In this document: piece by piece, positions 1-7,101 of the stretch
Layout: the number at the start of each line of letters is the position of its first letter
Position numbering within the stretch: position 1 is the first letter of the stretch
Assembly: GCA_030593295.1 (NCBI GenBank)
Contig: JAUVHO010000021.1
Location: forward strand, 1-37,047
Length of the DNA: 37,047 nt
Source of the DNA: Methanomassiliicoccales archaeon
Lineage (GTDB): Archaea > Thermoplasmatota > Thermoplasmata > RBG-16-68-12 > SOIM01
Reading direction: 5' to 3'
Program-made: the position numbers and the translations under genes
Notes under the pieces: model-generated
Told to the model about the DNA's origin: nothing
The model's database searches: none
What the model saw: only the letters and a program-made list of their open reading frames with translations

Positions 1-223
1 ATTCGGTTACGTGATCCAGAAGAATCCCGTAGATCTCCTTCTCCGATTTCGCGGCGAACTTCTTGGGAGTTAGCTTGTGAGTTCCACAGAAATTCCCCAA
101 CCGACGCAGATATACATCCGCAGTTACGATAGAACCTCTCGCCACGTTGTCGTACCAACGCTTGACTTCTATGTCTTCAAGAAGCGACTTGTAAGCAGTC
201 CCTCTACCCTTTCGATTCGTCAT
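1..223 (-). CDS. Tyrosine recombinase/integrase, N-terminal part (runs off window)
   Basis: An open frame of 74 codons begins at the ATG complementary to 221-223 and runs off the left edge without a stop. The protein is basic at the start (MTNRKGRG) and then has a helical stretch with WYDNVARGS, TADVYLRRLGNFC and LTPKKF. This is typical of the SAM-like, core-binding N-terminal domain of archaeal XerC/D-type recombinases, which grips DNA before the catalytic domain. The catalytic domain lies outside the window, so activity cannot be judged. The gene lies about 50 bp downstream of tRNA-Lys in the same orientation, the usual arrangement for a tRNA-targeting integrase. A TATA-like stretch near 241-250 lies close to the ATG, suggesting a short leader. 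The family call is from recall of the domain pattern; the truncation is due to the window edge. Confidence 0.72.
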   Translation of the reverse strand, partial: MTNRKGRGTAYKSLLEDIEVKRWYDNVARGSIVTADVYLRRLGNFCGTHKLTPKKFAAKSEKEIYGILLDHVTE

Positions 224-249
224 GAGAGGCAATGAGCTAGCCATAATAT

Positions 250-266
250 AAGGGTTTCGTACCCTT
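250..266. repeat. 6-bp inverted repeat between tRNA-Lys and the recombinase
   Basis: AAGGGT and ACCCTT form a perfect inverted repeat around a 5-nt loop, just past the 3' end of tRNA-Lys and before the recombinase start. It could help end the tRNA transcript, serve as an operator for the recombinase, or be part of an attachment region. The sequence does not decide between these. Confidence 0.5.
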
Positions 267-273
267 CCCCGAG

Positions 274-347
274 CGGGCCCGATGGGATTCGAACCCATGA
301 CCAATCGGTTAAGAGCCGACCGCTCAACCTGGCTAAGCTACGGGCCC
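274..347 (-). tRNA. tRNA-Lys(CUU)
   Basis: The minus strand folds into a full cloverleaf. The acceptor GGGCCCG pairs with CGGGCCC, and position 274 supplies a G discriminator base. The anticodon loop CUCUUAA carries CUU, and the T arm has loop TTCGAAT flanked by ATGGG and CCCAT. No intron is present and no CCA is encoded. A TATA-like TTTTAATA on the minus strand near 371-380 sits at the right distance upstream. The recombinase gene at its 3' side makes this tRNA a likely integration target. Confidence 0.96.
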
Positions 348-391
348 CCGTCCAGTTAAATTGGAAGTTGTCTATTAAAACTATCGCACGC

Positions 392-3268
392 TCACTCCAC
401 GAATATCGCGGGCCTCCACGGCGTCGCAAACCTGGCCTTTGACTTCGGATCGTACTTCGCCTCATCGTCCGCGTCGAACACTTCAACATCGCAGGAGAAC
501 TCGCTCTTCACGAACTCTCTTGAATCTCCAAGGTAACCTTTCTCGTCGATAAGCTCTCCGAACCTCTCAAGGTCTTTTCTGGACATTCTGCCGATGTCCT
601 TGACCGCTGTTCCAGCAAACTTAGAAGCTACACCCACCATTTCCTTCAGCTCCGGGTCTCCGGTGACCTTTTCCATGACCGTCCCCATCTCCAGTCCGTC
701 CTCCTTGGCGAGTTCGATGGCAATCTGGTAGATCTTTGACTTCCACTCGGGAGAGGTGTAGAGAAATATCTTCTTAGGAGCGATCTTGGTGACTTTGAGA
801 ATCTCTCGGATGTCCTCCAGGGTGGACTTGAGGAAGTCCTCTGACCTCTCAGCGATTGGATCGAGTCCTTCGGCATCGGGCTCGGGATATGGTGCCAGCG
901 AGACACAGCCTTTGTGACCCATCCTCTCCCAGATCTCTTCACAGATGAATGGAACGAATGGTGCCAGAAGTCCCGTTTCCACATCCAAGTATGACCGCAG
1001 CGTCGCCTCATTGGGCACTTTGGACGTCCTTCTAAGATACCACGCCCATTCGCGTTGCAGGTCGAAGTAGCCTATCTTCAATGCGGTTCTGTGGTTCATC
1101 AGCTCCATTGCTTCCTCGGTCTCGATTATCGCCCTGGCCAGGATTGAATTGAACCATGCGTCTATCGGCCGCCACTCCTCCCGTGTTTCATGCTCCCCGG
1201 TAGCATAGTCGAACCAGTTCTCGAGCTTCCTGCCGATCGTGTAAGCGAATTCTGGATCGAACGAAGGATCATCCAGGCCCTCCCCTCCTTGCGCGAGGGT
1301 AAGTCGTGTCGCATCAGCGCCCAGTTGTGTCAGGGAGTCTCTCAGCGTTCTGACATTTCCGAGGGATTTGGACATCTTCGCCTCCTTCATGGTGATGTAT
1401 CCGTTTACACCGAAGCTCTTGGGCCAGTATTTCCTGTCGAATATGGCAACGTGGTTGAACAATGCAAAACAAAGGTGGTTCTGAATCAGGTCCTTTCCCG
1501 AATGCCTTAGATCGAACGGGTACCAGTACTCGAACTCCCTCTTCATCTCAAGAAGCGAATCCTCAGGTATCCCCGTCTTTGCAGCAACGTCTTCCGAAGT
1601 CCCGACGTCCCTGTAGATGAAATCGAACACTTCCTCCGTGACCTTCTCGATGTCTATCTTCTGCAGTATATGTGATATTGTATAGTACGCCATGTAGATT
1701 GTCGAATCCGAAAGAGATTCGATGACCCACTTCTCGTCCCATGGTAGTCTGGTGCCCAGACCGAAATGATGTGTGCAGGCCCAGTCGTTCAGCCAATCGA
1801 TGACATAATCGAACTGTTTTCTGGTGATCTCAGGATAGAGCGTCATCTGGTCCAGACATTCGTGGACCTTCAACTTCCACTGGTCATCGCTGTAGGCCAG
1901 GAACCACTGGTCATCCACTATCTTCACTACTGCAGGTGTGAGGCAACGACATACAACATCCCCGCTGGGCTCGTACATGGTCGACGCCTCCCCCTCGTCC
2001 ATCATCTTCTCCTTGACCTCGTCCTTTGCCCTTATCACGGCCATGCCAGCGAACTCTCCGCAGATGCTCTTCATCCTTCCGTCGTAGAATCCGGCCTTGT
2101 ACACATCTTCCTTCGCCTTGTGGAGTTTCTCCTCTTCATCAAGGCTCTTGATGCCCAGTTTCTCAACGATATCCACCGCCGGCAGGTCTCCCCAGCCCTT
2201 GGTCTCAATGATAGCGATTGGCTTGATCTTCTTGACCTCTCCCGGGTCAAGCCCATACTTCCGGCATCCTTCCTCGTCTTCCTGTAGAACTCTCAGTGCG
2301 ACCCAGTCGTCCGGTGCGTCTGATGGAACGCTCGTCACAATGCCGGTTCCCCTCTTCTGATCGATGAACCGAGTTGGCAGGATGATGATGTTTCTGTGTA
2401 TCACCGGTGCCGTCACATACTTGCCGATGAAATCGATGCCCTTGACCTTACCGATGATGTTGACCTCTCTCTTCTGGTCCCCGAGCTTCTCGGCGCATTC
2501 TTTGTTGATAATCCATCGCTCTCCATCCACATCGGCTTCAACATACTCGACGTCAGGGTCCATCCAGAGATTGGTCTGTCCGTAGACGGTCTCAGGCCTC
2601 AGCGTTGCGGCTAAGAGGTACTTGCCTTCATACCCGAACTTGAGCAGCGTGAACTCGGACGGCGTCTCCCCTTCCCCTTCCGCCCTGTCATGGTCCCCGA
2701 CCGGGGTCTCATCCTTAGGACACCAAATAACGGGATGCTCACCGATCCTGACGTAGCCCAGCTCTTTGAGGTGGTTGAACTGCCAACGAACGAACTTGTC
2801 GTAGTGTGGATTGATGCTCGTGGTCCTGAAGGTCCTTGACCAATCAGCGGAGAGCCCGAATCGCGAGAGGTCTATCTTGTCCTCTTTCGGAAAGAACTCG
2901 ATCCAATACTTCTCATCTGCGAACTTGGGTATGTCCTCTTCAGGGATGCCCGAGTTCATCATAGTCTCGGCTTGTCTCGGCTCGCCTTCCGCGATCCTCT
3001 TTGCCGCGGCGACAATGGGCATTCCCGTGCAGTGGAAGGCGAACGGCCACAGAACGTTGAACCCTTTCATTCGCTTGTAACGGCACATGATGTCGGGATG
3101 GAGGTAGGTTATGCCCTGACCGATATGTAGGAATCCGTTGACATATGGATAGGGTGAGTTGGTGAAGTACTTGGGTCTTTTCTCATCTGCCCTGGCCTCG
3201 AACGCCTTATCCTCGGCCCATTTCTTCATCCACTTTTCTTCAATGACTTTCGCGTCGTATTCCGTCAT
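392..3268 (-). CDS. leuS: Leucyl-tRNA synthetase, archaeal type
   Basis: Class I synthetase that charges tRNA-Leu and edits mischarged tRNA, about 958 residues. The HIGH motif appears as HIGQ at residues 48-51 and the KMSKS loop as KMSKS near residue 630. Between them lies a long CP1 editing region with the LRPETVYGQTN stretch. The C-terminal third has the helical anticodon-binding and archaeal LeuRS extension. I chose the ATG at 3266-3268 because MTEYDAKVIEEKW matches a normal archaeal LeuRS beginning; an in-frame ATG six codons upstream adds only MFWRSD. A TATA-like element on the minus strand around 3300-3310 and the divergent regulator gene define a shared intergenic region. The family and function are secure. 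Confidence 0.97.
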   Translation of the reverse strand: MTEYDAKVIEEKWMKKWAEDKAFEARADEKRPKYFTNSPYPYVNGFLHIGQGITYLHPDIMCRYKRMKGFNVLWPFAFHCTGMPIVAAAKRIAEGEPRQAETMMNSGIPEEDIPKFADEKYWIEFFPKEDKIDLSRFGLSADWSRTFRTTSINPHYDKFVRWQFNHLKELGYVRIGEHPVIWCPKDETPVGDHDRAEGEGETPSEFTLLKFGYEGKYLLAATLRPETVYGQTNLWMDPDVEYVEADVDGERWIINKECAEKLGDQKREVNIIGKVKGIDFIGKYVTAPVIHRNIIILPTRFIDQKRGTGIVTSVPSDAPDDWVALRVLQEDEEGCRKYGLDPGEVKKIKPIAIIETKGWGDLPAVDIVEKLGIKSLDEEEKLHKAKEDVYKAGFYDGRMKSICGEFAGMAVIRAKDEVKEKMMDEGEASTMYEPSGDVVCRCLTPAVVKIVDDQWFLAYSDDQWKLKVHECLDQMTLYPEITRKQFDYVIDWLNDWACTHHFGLGTRLPWDEKWVIESLSDSTIYMAYYTISHILQKIDIEKVTEEVFDFIYRDVGTSEDVAAKTGIPEDSLLEMKREFEYWYPFDLRHSGKDLIQNHLCFALFNHVAIFDRKYWPKSFGVNGYITMKEAKMSKSLGNVRTLRDSLTQLGADATRLTLAQGGEGLDDPSFDPEFAYTIGRKLENWFDYATGEHETREEWRPIDAWFNSILARAIIETEEAMELMNHRTALKIGYFDLQREWAWYLRRTSKVPNEATLRSYLDVETGLLAPFVPFICEEIWERMGHKGCVSLAPYPEPDAEGLDPIAERSEDFLKSTLEDIREILKVTKIAPKKIFLYTSPEWKSKIYQIAIELAKEDGLEMGTVMEKVTGDPELKEMVGVASKFAGTAVKDIGRMSRKDLERFGELIDEKGYLGDSREFVKSEFSCDVEVFDADDEAKYDPKSKARFATPWRPAIFVE

Positions 3269-3354
3269 GTCCGACCGCCAGAACAATGGAATCTTGAGTT
3301 ATAGTTTTTGTTCGTCGATACGCCTTCGGCATACGTCGTAAGACATCGGCAAAG

Positions 3355-3364
3355 GTTATTTATA
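3355..3364 (+). promoter_or_regulatory. TATA box for the ribbon-helix-helix regulator
   Basis: GTTATTTATAT is an archaeal TATA-like element about 105 bp before the start codon at 3465. Transcription would begin near 3388-3392, leaving the palindrome at 3420-3435 inside the leader. The position is inferred from sequence only. Confidence 0.5.
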
Positions 3365-3419
3365 TCAACTTCGCTATGTCCGTTTTACAACGTCTCAATT
3401 TTGTTCGGGAAACCTCGAA

Positions 3420-3435
3420 TATGACGATCGTCATA
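3420..3435. promoter_or_regulatory. Perfect 16-bp palindrome, candidate operator
   Basis: TATGACGATCGTCATA is a perfect palindrome located 29 bp before the start codon of the ribbon-helix-helix protein. Dimeric RHH repressors typically bind such palindromes, often in front of their own gene, so this is a candidate autoregulatory operator. Binding is inference. Confidence 0.55.
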
Positions 3436-3464
3436 CCGAACCTTGAACAATCGGTGGTGGATGA

Positions 3465-3848
3465 ATGGAGCAACCCAAGGGAAGAATAACACTTCGCATG
3501 GAATCCACTAACGTGGAGAGAATGGACACATTTCTGGACAAATCCGACGACTTCGACAGCAGGTCGCAATTGTGCAGGGCAGCTCTGGAGAACTTCATTG
3601 ACCTTCTGGAGAGAAAGGGCGATGAGATCCTGGTTAGATTGCCCGGGTCCTTCCTTGAATTGGTCGACAAGTTCGTGGAGAAAGGATACTTCGACTCTCG
3701 GAGCGAAGCGGTCTCGACCGCACTAAGACACTACTTCACAAAGGACGCAGTCGCACGGATCACACAGGACCTCGAGGCCATCGGAAAGGCCACAGAGAAA
3801 CTTCCCGCCATCCGATATGAAGACAAAGATCAGATCATACCTCGATGA
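3465..3848 (+). CDS. Tandem ribbon-helix-helix (CopG-like) transcriptional regulator
   Basis: The 127-residue protein shows two ribbon-helix-helix units in one chain. The first is a strand with RITLRM followed by helices ending in DSRSQLCRAALENF. The second is a strand with EILVRLP followed by DSRSEAVSTALRHYF. The 'SRSxxxxxAL' core in both units is the RHH hallmark. The C-terminus (about 100-127) is charged and has no recognised effector domain. The ATG at 3465 follows a strong GGTGGTGG ribosome-binding site. The gene is divergent from leuS and upstream of an FtsZ-like gene. The palindrome in its leader suggests autoregulation. The target genes are unknown; the FtsZ-like gene downstream is a candidate because it too has repeats in its upstream region. 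Confidence 0.82.
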   Translation: MEQPKGRITLRMESTNVERMDTFLDKSDDFDSRSQLCRAALENFIDLLERKGDEILVRLPGSFLELVDKFVEKGYFDSRSEAVSTALRHYFTKDAVARITQDLEAIGKATEKLPAIRYEDKDQIIPR

Positions 3849-3922
3849 GATCATTGAGACGACACACGCCACCAGAAAGCTGGGATGGGGCCGAACTAGC
3901 TAAGAAAAAGGTTCTATCATGC

Positions 3923-3964
3923 TGGGATGCACTCTAGGTCAAACCTAGGGATGGGATGCACTCT
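3923..3964. repeat. Direct repeat flanking a hairpin upstream of the FtsZ-like gene
   Basis: TGGGATGCACTCT occurs at 3923-3935 and again at 3952-3964, a 29-bp period. Between and partly overlapping the first copy, CTAGGT (3934-3939) and ACCTAG (3943-3948) form an inverted repeat with a 3-nt loop. The block lies in the 180-bp gap before the FtsZ-like start at 4029. It could be a regulator binding site or an RNA hairpin in the leader. Confidence 0.6.
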
Positions 3965-4028
3965 CCCGCCCCGGTCTTTCTGGCACAAACCCCTTGCGGG
4001 ACAGACAACAGCCACGTGGAGGCAAACG

Positions 4029-4829
4029 ATGAACGCAGCAACAACCGAAGACGACATAAGCAGAGTGGTCAGCACACTTTACGCAGACGCATTGGAGCCA
4101 ACGATATGCGCAATGGGTTGTGGTGGTGCCGGCTGCAACATTGTGAGCTTGGTGCACAGGAACGGCATCGAAGGCATACGAACGATAGCGATGAACGTGG
4201 ACCGGGAAGCCCTTGAGAAGACAGAGGCGGAGACGAAGATCTGCCTAAACAGGAAGAGGGAACCCAAACCGGGGACGCTCGACTACTACGACGACCTGAA
4301 CGGGCTACGCGAAGTGGCCGGACAGGAAGCTCTGGAAGCAGTTCAGTCCGGGATATTGTTCCTCATCGCCGGGATGGGTGGAAAGACCGGGACCGCCCTC
4401 GCACCAGCCATTGCAGAAGCCGCCAAGAAGAAGGGCATCGTGACCATCGCGATAGCGATTTCCCCGTTCTCCGAGGAAGGAAGGTCGGAAGAGGCCGAGA
4501 AGGGAATCCGGGATCTCAGAGAACATGCGGAATGTGTCATAGCCCTTGAGAACGACTCCCTGAAGGATGTAGGAATGGACCTTCCATTCAACCAGCTCGT
4601 CAGCGTGATGAACGAGATGGTAGCAAAGGTCGTGGAGAACGTGAAGGACTGGATATCCCACACCTTCCTGGCAACGATTGCCGGAGAGGTGGACGCGGTG
4701 GCCCAGGAATTCATGACCAGGCCTGAGATGGTCGGTATCGGGTTGGGGATAGCCAATCCTCTGGGGGCGATCGAAGCCGAAATAGACCCCATAACCATGG
4801 AATCTAACGGGATGATACTCAGAAAATAG
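4029..4829 (+). CDS. FtsZ/tubulin-superfamily GTPase, short divergent form
   Basis: A 266-residue member of the FtsZ/tubulin superfamily. GCGGAGCN at residues 30-37 is the glycine-rich T1 loop. AGMGGKTGTALAP around residues 114-126 is the signature phosphate-binding loop, with changes from the usual GGGTGTG. The stretch aligning with the T7 catalytic loop reads GEVDAVAQ instead of NxDxxD, so the first aspartate is kept and the second is lost. The protein ends soon after this loop and lacks most of the FtsZ C-terminal domain (usual length about 350-400). I chose the ATG at 4029 because GGAGG lies just before it; the open frame extends upstream without homology. It may form polymers with altered GTP hydrolysis, or act with a partner FtsZ. 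A role in division or membrane remodelling is inference. Confidence 0.85.
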   Translation: MNAATTEDDISRVVSTLYADALEPTICAMGCGGAGCNIVSLVHRNGIEGIRTIAMNVDREALEKTEAETKICLNRKREPKPGTLDYYDDLNGLREVAGQEALEAVQSGILFLIAGMGGKTGTALAPAIAEAAKKKGIVTIAIAISPFSEEGRSEEAEKGIRDLREHAECVIALENDSLKDVGMDLPFNQLVSVMNEMVAKVVENVKDWISHTFLATIAGEVDAVAQEFMTRPEMVGIGLGIANPLGAIEAEIDPITMESNGMILRK

Positions 4830-4880
4830 GCCAAAGGTAGCAGTTGGTGGACCAATCGCAGCGCAGGACTCTTGCATTAC

Positions 4881-4888
4881 TTTTTATG
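4881..4888 (+). promoter_or_regulatory. TATA box upstream of yjbQ
   Basis: A TTTTTATG element sits about 32-39 bp before the TTG start at 4920, giving a very short leader that still includes GGTGA. The call rests on spacing and composition only. Confidence 0.4.
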
Positions 4889-4919
4889 CTGAACGGCATA
4901 TTGGAGTCCGGGTGATGGC

Positions 4920-5339
4920 TTGGCTTTTCATGCAGATACGATCGAGTTCAAGACGAGCGGAGAGGTGGATATTAGGGACATAACGAACGAAGTGGTCGGC
5001 ATAGTGAGGGATTCCGGATTGAGCAATGGGATAGCATGCGTTTTCACACCCAGTTCCACGAGCGCAATCACCACGCTGGAGTACGAACCCGGGTTGGTCA
5101 AGGACCTTCCGGACGCTCTGGAGAGGCTGTTCCCAAAGAGGGCCAGGTACGAGCACGAGATGAGATGGCACGACGGAAATGGGCACTCTCACGTAAGGGC
5201 TTCGCTCATGAGTCCCAGCCTGAGCATACCTTTCGTTGAAGGTAGTCCAGTACTGGGAACTTGGCAGCAGATCGTCTTCGTGGAACTCGATAACAAGGCT
5301 CGGAGCAGGAAGTTGCTGGTTCACTTGGTGGGTGAGTGA
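4920..5339 (+). CDS. yjbQ: YjbQ/UPF0047 family protein (secondary thiamine-phosphate synthase-like)
   Basis: The 139-residue protein carries the whole YjbQ pattern: SSTSAITTLEYEPG near residue 40, WHDGNGHSHVRASLM near residue 85, the motif SLSIPFVEG, then LGTWQQIVFVELD near residue 113. Family members form trimers, and the E. coli protein shows weak thiamine-phosphate synthase activity; the true substrate is uncertain. The start is a TTG at 4920, immediately after a GGTGATGG ribosome-binding site; the nearby ATG at 4915 is out of frame. The gene lies between the FtsZ-like gene and mptA on the same strand, with about 50 bp to mptA. Family assignment is firm; function is not. Confidence 0.88.
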   Translation: MAFHADTIEFKTSGEVDIRDITNEVVGIVRDSGLSNGIACVFTPSSTSAITTLEYEPGLVKDLPDALERLFPKRARYEHEMRWHDGNGHSHVRASLMSPSLSIPFVEGSPVLGTWQQIVFVELDNKARSRKLLVHLVGE

Positions 5340-5391
5340 CCTTCCCGCTAGAAAGATAACCTTTTTAAGAAACAAGGGGATAGGACTGGCG

Positions 5392-6279
5392 ATGACGGGG
5401 GAGTGTTCCGGACCATGGTCCGACGTACAGAACCAGAAGGCGGAGAAACGTTTCAAACTGACACGCGTCGGCGTCACGGGCGTGAGAAAGCCAGTTTCTG
5501 TGAAGAGGCCGGACAAGGTCGTCACTCTGAACATAGTTGTAGATGCTTTTGTTGACCTGCCATCGGACATGAAAGGTTCACACCTCTCAAGGAATGTGGA
5601 AGTTATCGGGGAGATCGTGGACAACAGCGTCAGGAAACCGGTAGAGAGCATTGAAGGCCTGACATCCGTGATATGCGAATCACTTCTCGAGAGGCATGAG
5701 TACGCTTCTCTCTCAGAGACCCACATAGAGGCTGAATACTTCCTGGAACGAAAGACCCCGCTGGGCAAGAAGAGCCTGGAAGGGTTCAAGATGTTCTCCA
5801 GCGCAACAGCGAAGAGGGGAGATGAACAGGGGGCAAAGAGGGAGATCGGTGTGGAGGTCGTGGGTATGACCGCCTGTCCGTGCGCTATGGAGACCATCTG
5901 GGAGGAGATGGAATCTAAGCCTGAGAACGTGCCAATCATCACGCACAACCAGAGGAACAGGACGGTCGTCCAGATGGACGTGCCCAGCGGGTTCGAGATC
6001 GAGGCCGAGGACCTGATAGCCCTCGTCGAGTCTTCCATGAGCAGTCCGACGTACGAGATCTTGAAGCGGAAGGACGAGGCCGCTGTTGTGCGGAACGCCC
6101 ACGAGAACCCCAAGTTCGTTGAGGATGTCGTGAGGGGGATTCTCTCCTCGGTACTGGACAAGTACTCCGACTTCCCGGATGAGGCCTCCGTTCGGGTTAG
6201 AAGCGAGAGCGAGGAATCCATCCACAAGCACAACGCCTTTGCCGAAAGGGTGACCACGTTCGGTGAGCTCAGGGCATGA
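5392..6279 (+). CDS. mptA: GTP cyclohydrolase MptA (FolE2 family)
   Basis: A 295-residue Fe(II)-dependent GTP cyclohydrolase. MptA opens GTP to the 7,8-dihydroneopterin cyclic phosphate, the first step toward methanopterin- or folate-type cofactors. Recognisable features are GSHLSRNVE with His64, the metal-site histidine position of the family, then MTACPCAMETIW near residue 162 and THNQRNR near residue 183. The C-terminal KHNAFAERVT stretch also fits. The ATG at 5392 gives the usual family length; the longer open frame overlaps yjbQ and lacks homology. A TATA-like CTTTTTAAG at 5361-5369 lies about 25 bp before the start, suggesting a nearly leaderless transcript. Methanogenesis cannot be inferred because many non-methanogenic archaea also carry MptA. 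Confidence 0.93.
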   Translation: MTGECSGPWSDVQNQKAEKRFKLTRVGVTGVRKPVSVKRPDKVVTLNIVVDAFVDLPSDMKGSHLSRNVEVIGEIVDNSVRKPVESIEGLTSVICESLLERHEYASLSETHIEAEYFLERKTPLGKKSLEGFKMFSSATAKRGDEQGAKREIGVEVVGMTACPCAMETIWEEMESKPENVPIITHNQRNRTVVQMDVPSGFEIEAEDLIALVESSMSSPTYEILKRKDEAAVVRNAHENPKFVEDVVRGILSSVLDKYSDFPDEASVRVRSESEESIHKHNAFAERVTTFGELRA

Positions 6280-6344
6280 CGCTCCCAACTGCAGTCGTCG
6301 TCGAATAGAAACGATTATTTGCTAGATATCCATTGGCTGTTCCG

Positions 6345-6509
6345 ATGACTCTCGTCGGTGGCTGTCACATATGCTCGGCTCCCGCTCTCAATGCATGTGC
6401 CTTTTGCGGAAAACTGGTTTGCCGGGAGCATTACGATGTCGAAACAGGGCTTTGCCATCCGTGCAAGCAAAGGCAAGCATCCAGCGGAAGAGAGGGACCG
6501 GTCCTTTAG
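6345..6509 (+). CDS. Small zinc-finger protein, 54 residues
   Basis: An open frame from ATG 6345 to TAG 6507-6509. It has paired metal ligands throughout: CHIC, then CAFC, a C and H in VCREH, then CHPC. This cysteine/histidine spacing resembles a cross-brace binuclear zinc finger (HIT, MYND or B-box-like) rather than a simple zinc ribbon. The dense, regular ligand pattern makes chance coding unlikely. It is followed convergently by the TPR gene 23 bp away. No catalytic domain is present; a protein- or RNA-binding adaptor role is possible but not shown. Confidence 0.68.
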   Translation: MTLVGGCHICSAPALNACAFCGKLVCREHYDVETGLCHPCKQRQASSGREGPVL

Positions 6510-6531
6510 ATCTTCTTGATATTGCCGGGGA

Positions 6532-7023
6532 TTACTTCAACAACCTCATCGCTTCTTTGGGGTCGAGGTCTATTGCCTTCAAGAGGTAGGTGAGGGCCTT
6601 TGACACGATCATGTCCTTGGTATCGTCGTCCAGGTATTGCTCCATGACGACCGGCGCAACGTTGTGATACTGGATGGCGAACTCGGTGAAGTAGAACGGC
6701 GCGTTCTCCGGGTCTGCGTCCGCCGCATCCTTGAAGAATTTCTCAGCCTCATTGAAGTGGCCGTCGTTCATGCAGTAGAGTGCGTAGGCCTCCAAATACT
6801 GTGGATTGTCTGGATCAAGCTCGATGGCCTTCTTGTACCAGTCACCGACCTTCTCCCTCTTGACCTTCGGCAATCCTATTGCCGATTCCGCCATTCCAAA
6901 ATAGGCGAGGGCGTTACCACTGTCGGTCTTGATGGCTTTGTCGAAGTGCTTGTAGGCTTTCTGATAGTCCAAACTGTTGAGACACGTTTCCCCTCTGGCT
7001 ATTTCCTCTTCCACGTTGGTCAT
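6532..7023 (-). CDS. TPR-repeat protein
   Basis: A 163-residue all-helical protein with tetratricopeptide repeats: DYQKAYKHFDKAIKTDSGNALAY, then WYKKAIELDPDNPQYLEAYAL, and FNEAEKFFKDAADADPENAPF. The pattern of Ala/Tyr/Pro at the turn positions is the TPR signature. A final helix, YLLKAIDLDPKEAMRLL, resembles a fourth, partial repeat. There is no signal peptide or membrane segment, so it is cytoplasmic. I placed the start at ATG 7021-7023 behind GAGGTTGACC; an upstream in-frame TTG adds four residues. Its partner is unknown. It lies alone between the small zinc protein and pheS. Confidence 0.85.
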   Translation of the reverse strand: MTNVEEEIARGETCLNSLDYQKAYKHFDKAIKTDSGNALAYFGMAESAIGLPKVKREKVGDWYKKAIELDPDNPQYLEAYALYCMNDGHFNEAEKFFKDAADADPENAPFYFTEFAIQYHNVAPVVMEQYLDDDTKDMIVSKALTYLLKAIDLDPKEAMRLLK

Positions 7024-7101
7024 GGTCAACCTCAAGCCAAGATGAAAATACCTTCGATATAACCCTTTTGCTCTGGGTTCTGCGGCGTGAGAATAATCGT
7101 T

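Noticed and set aside
4305-4877. Minus-strand open frames opposite the FtsZ-like gene
   Set aside because: They overlap a clearly conserved gene and encode low-complexity, unrecognisable sequence; shadows.
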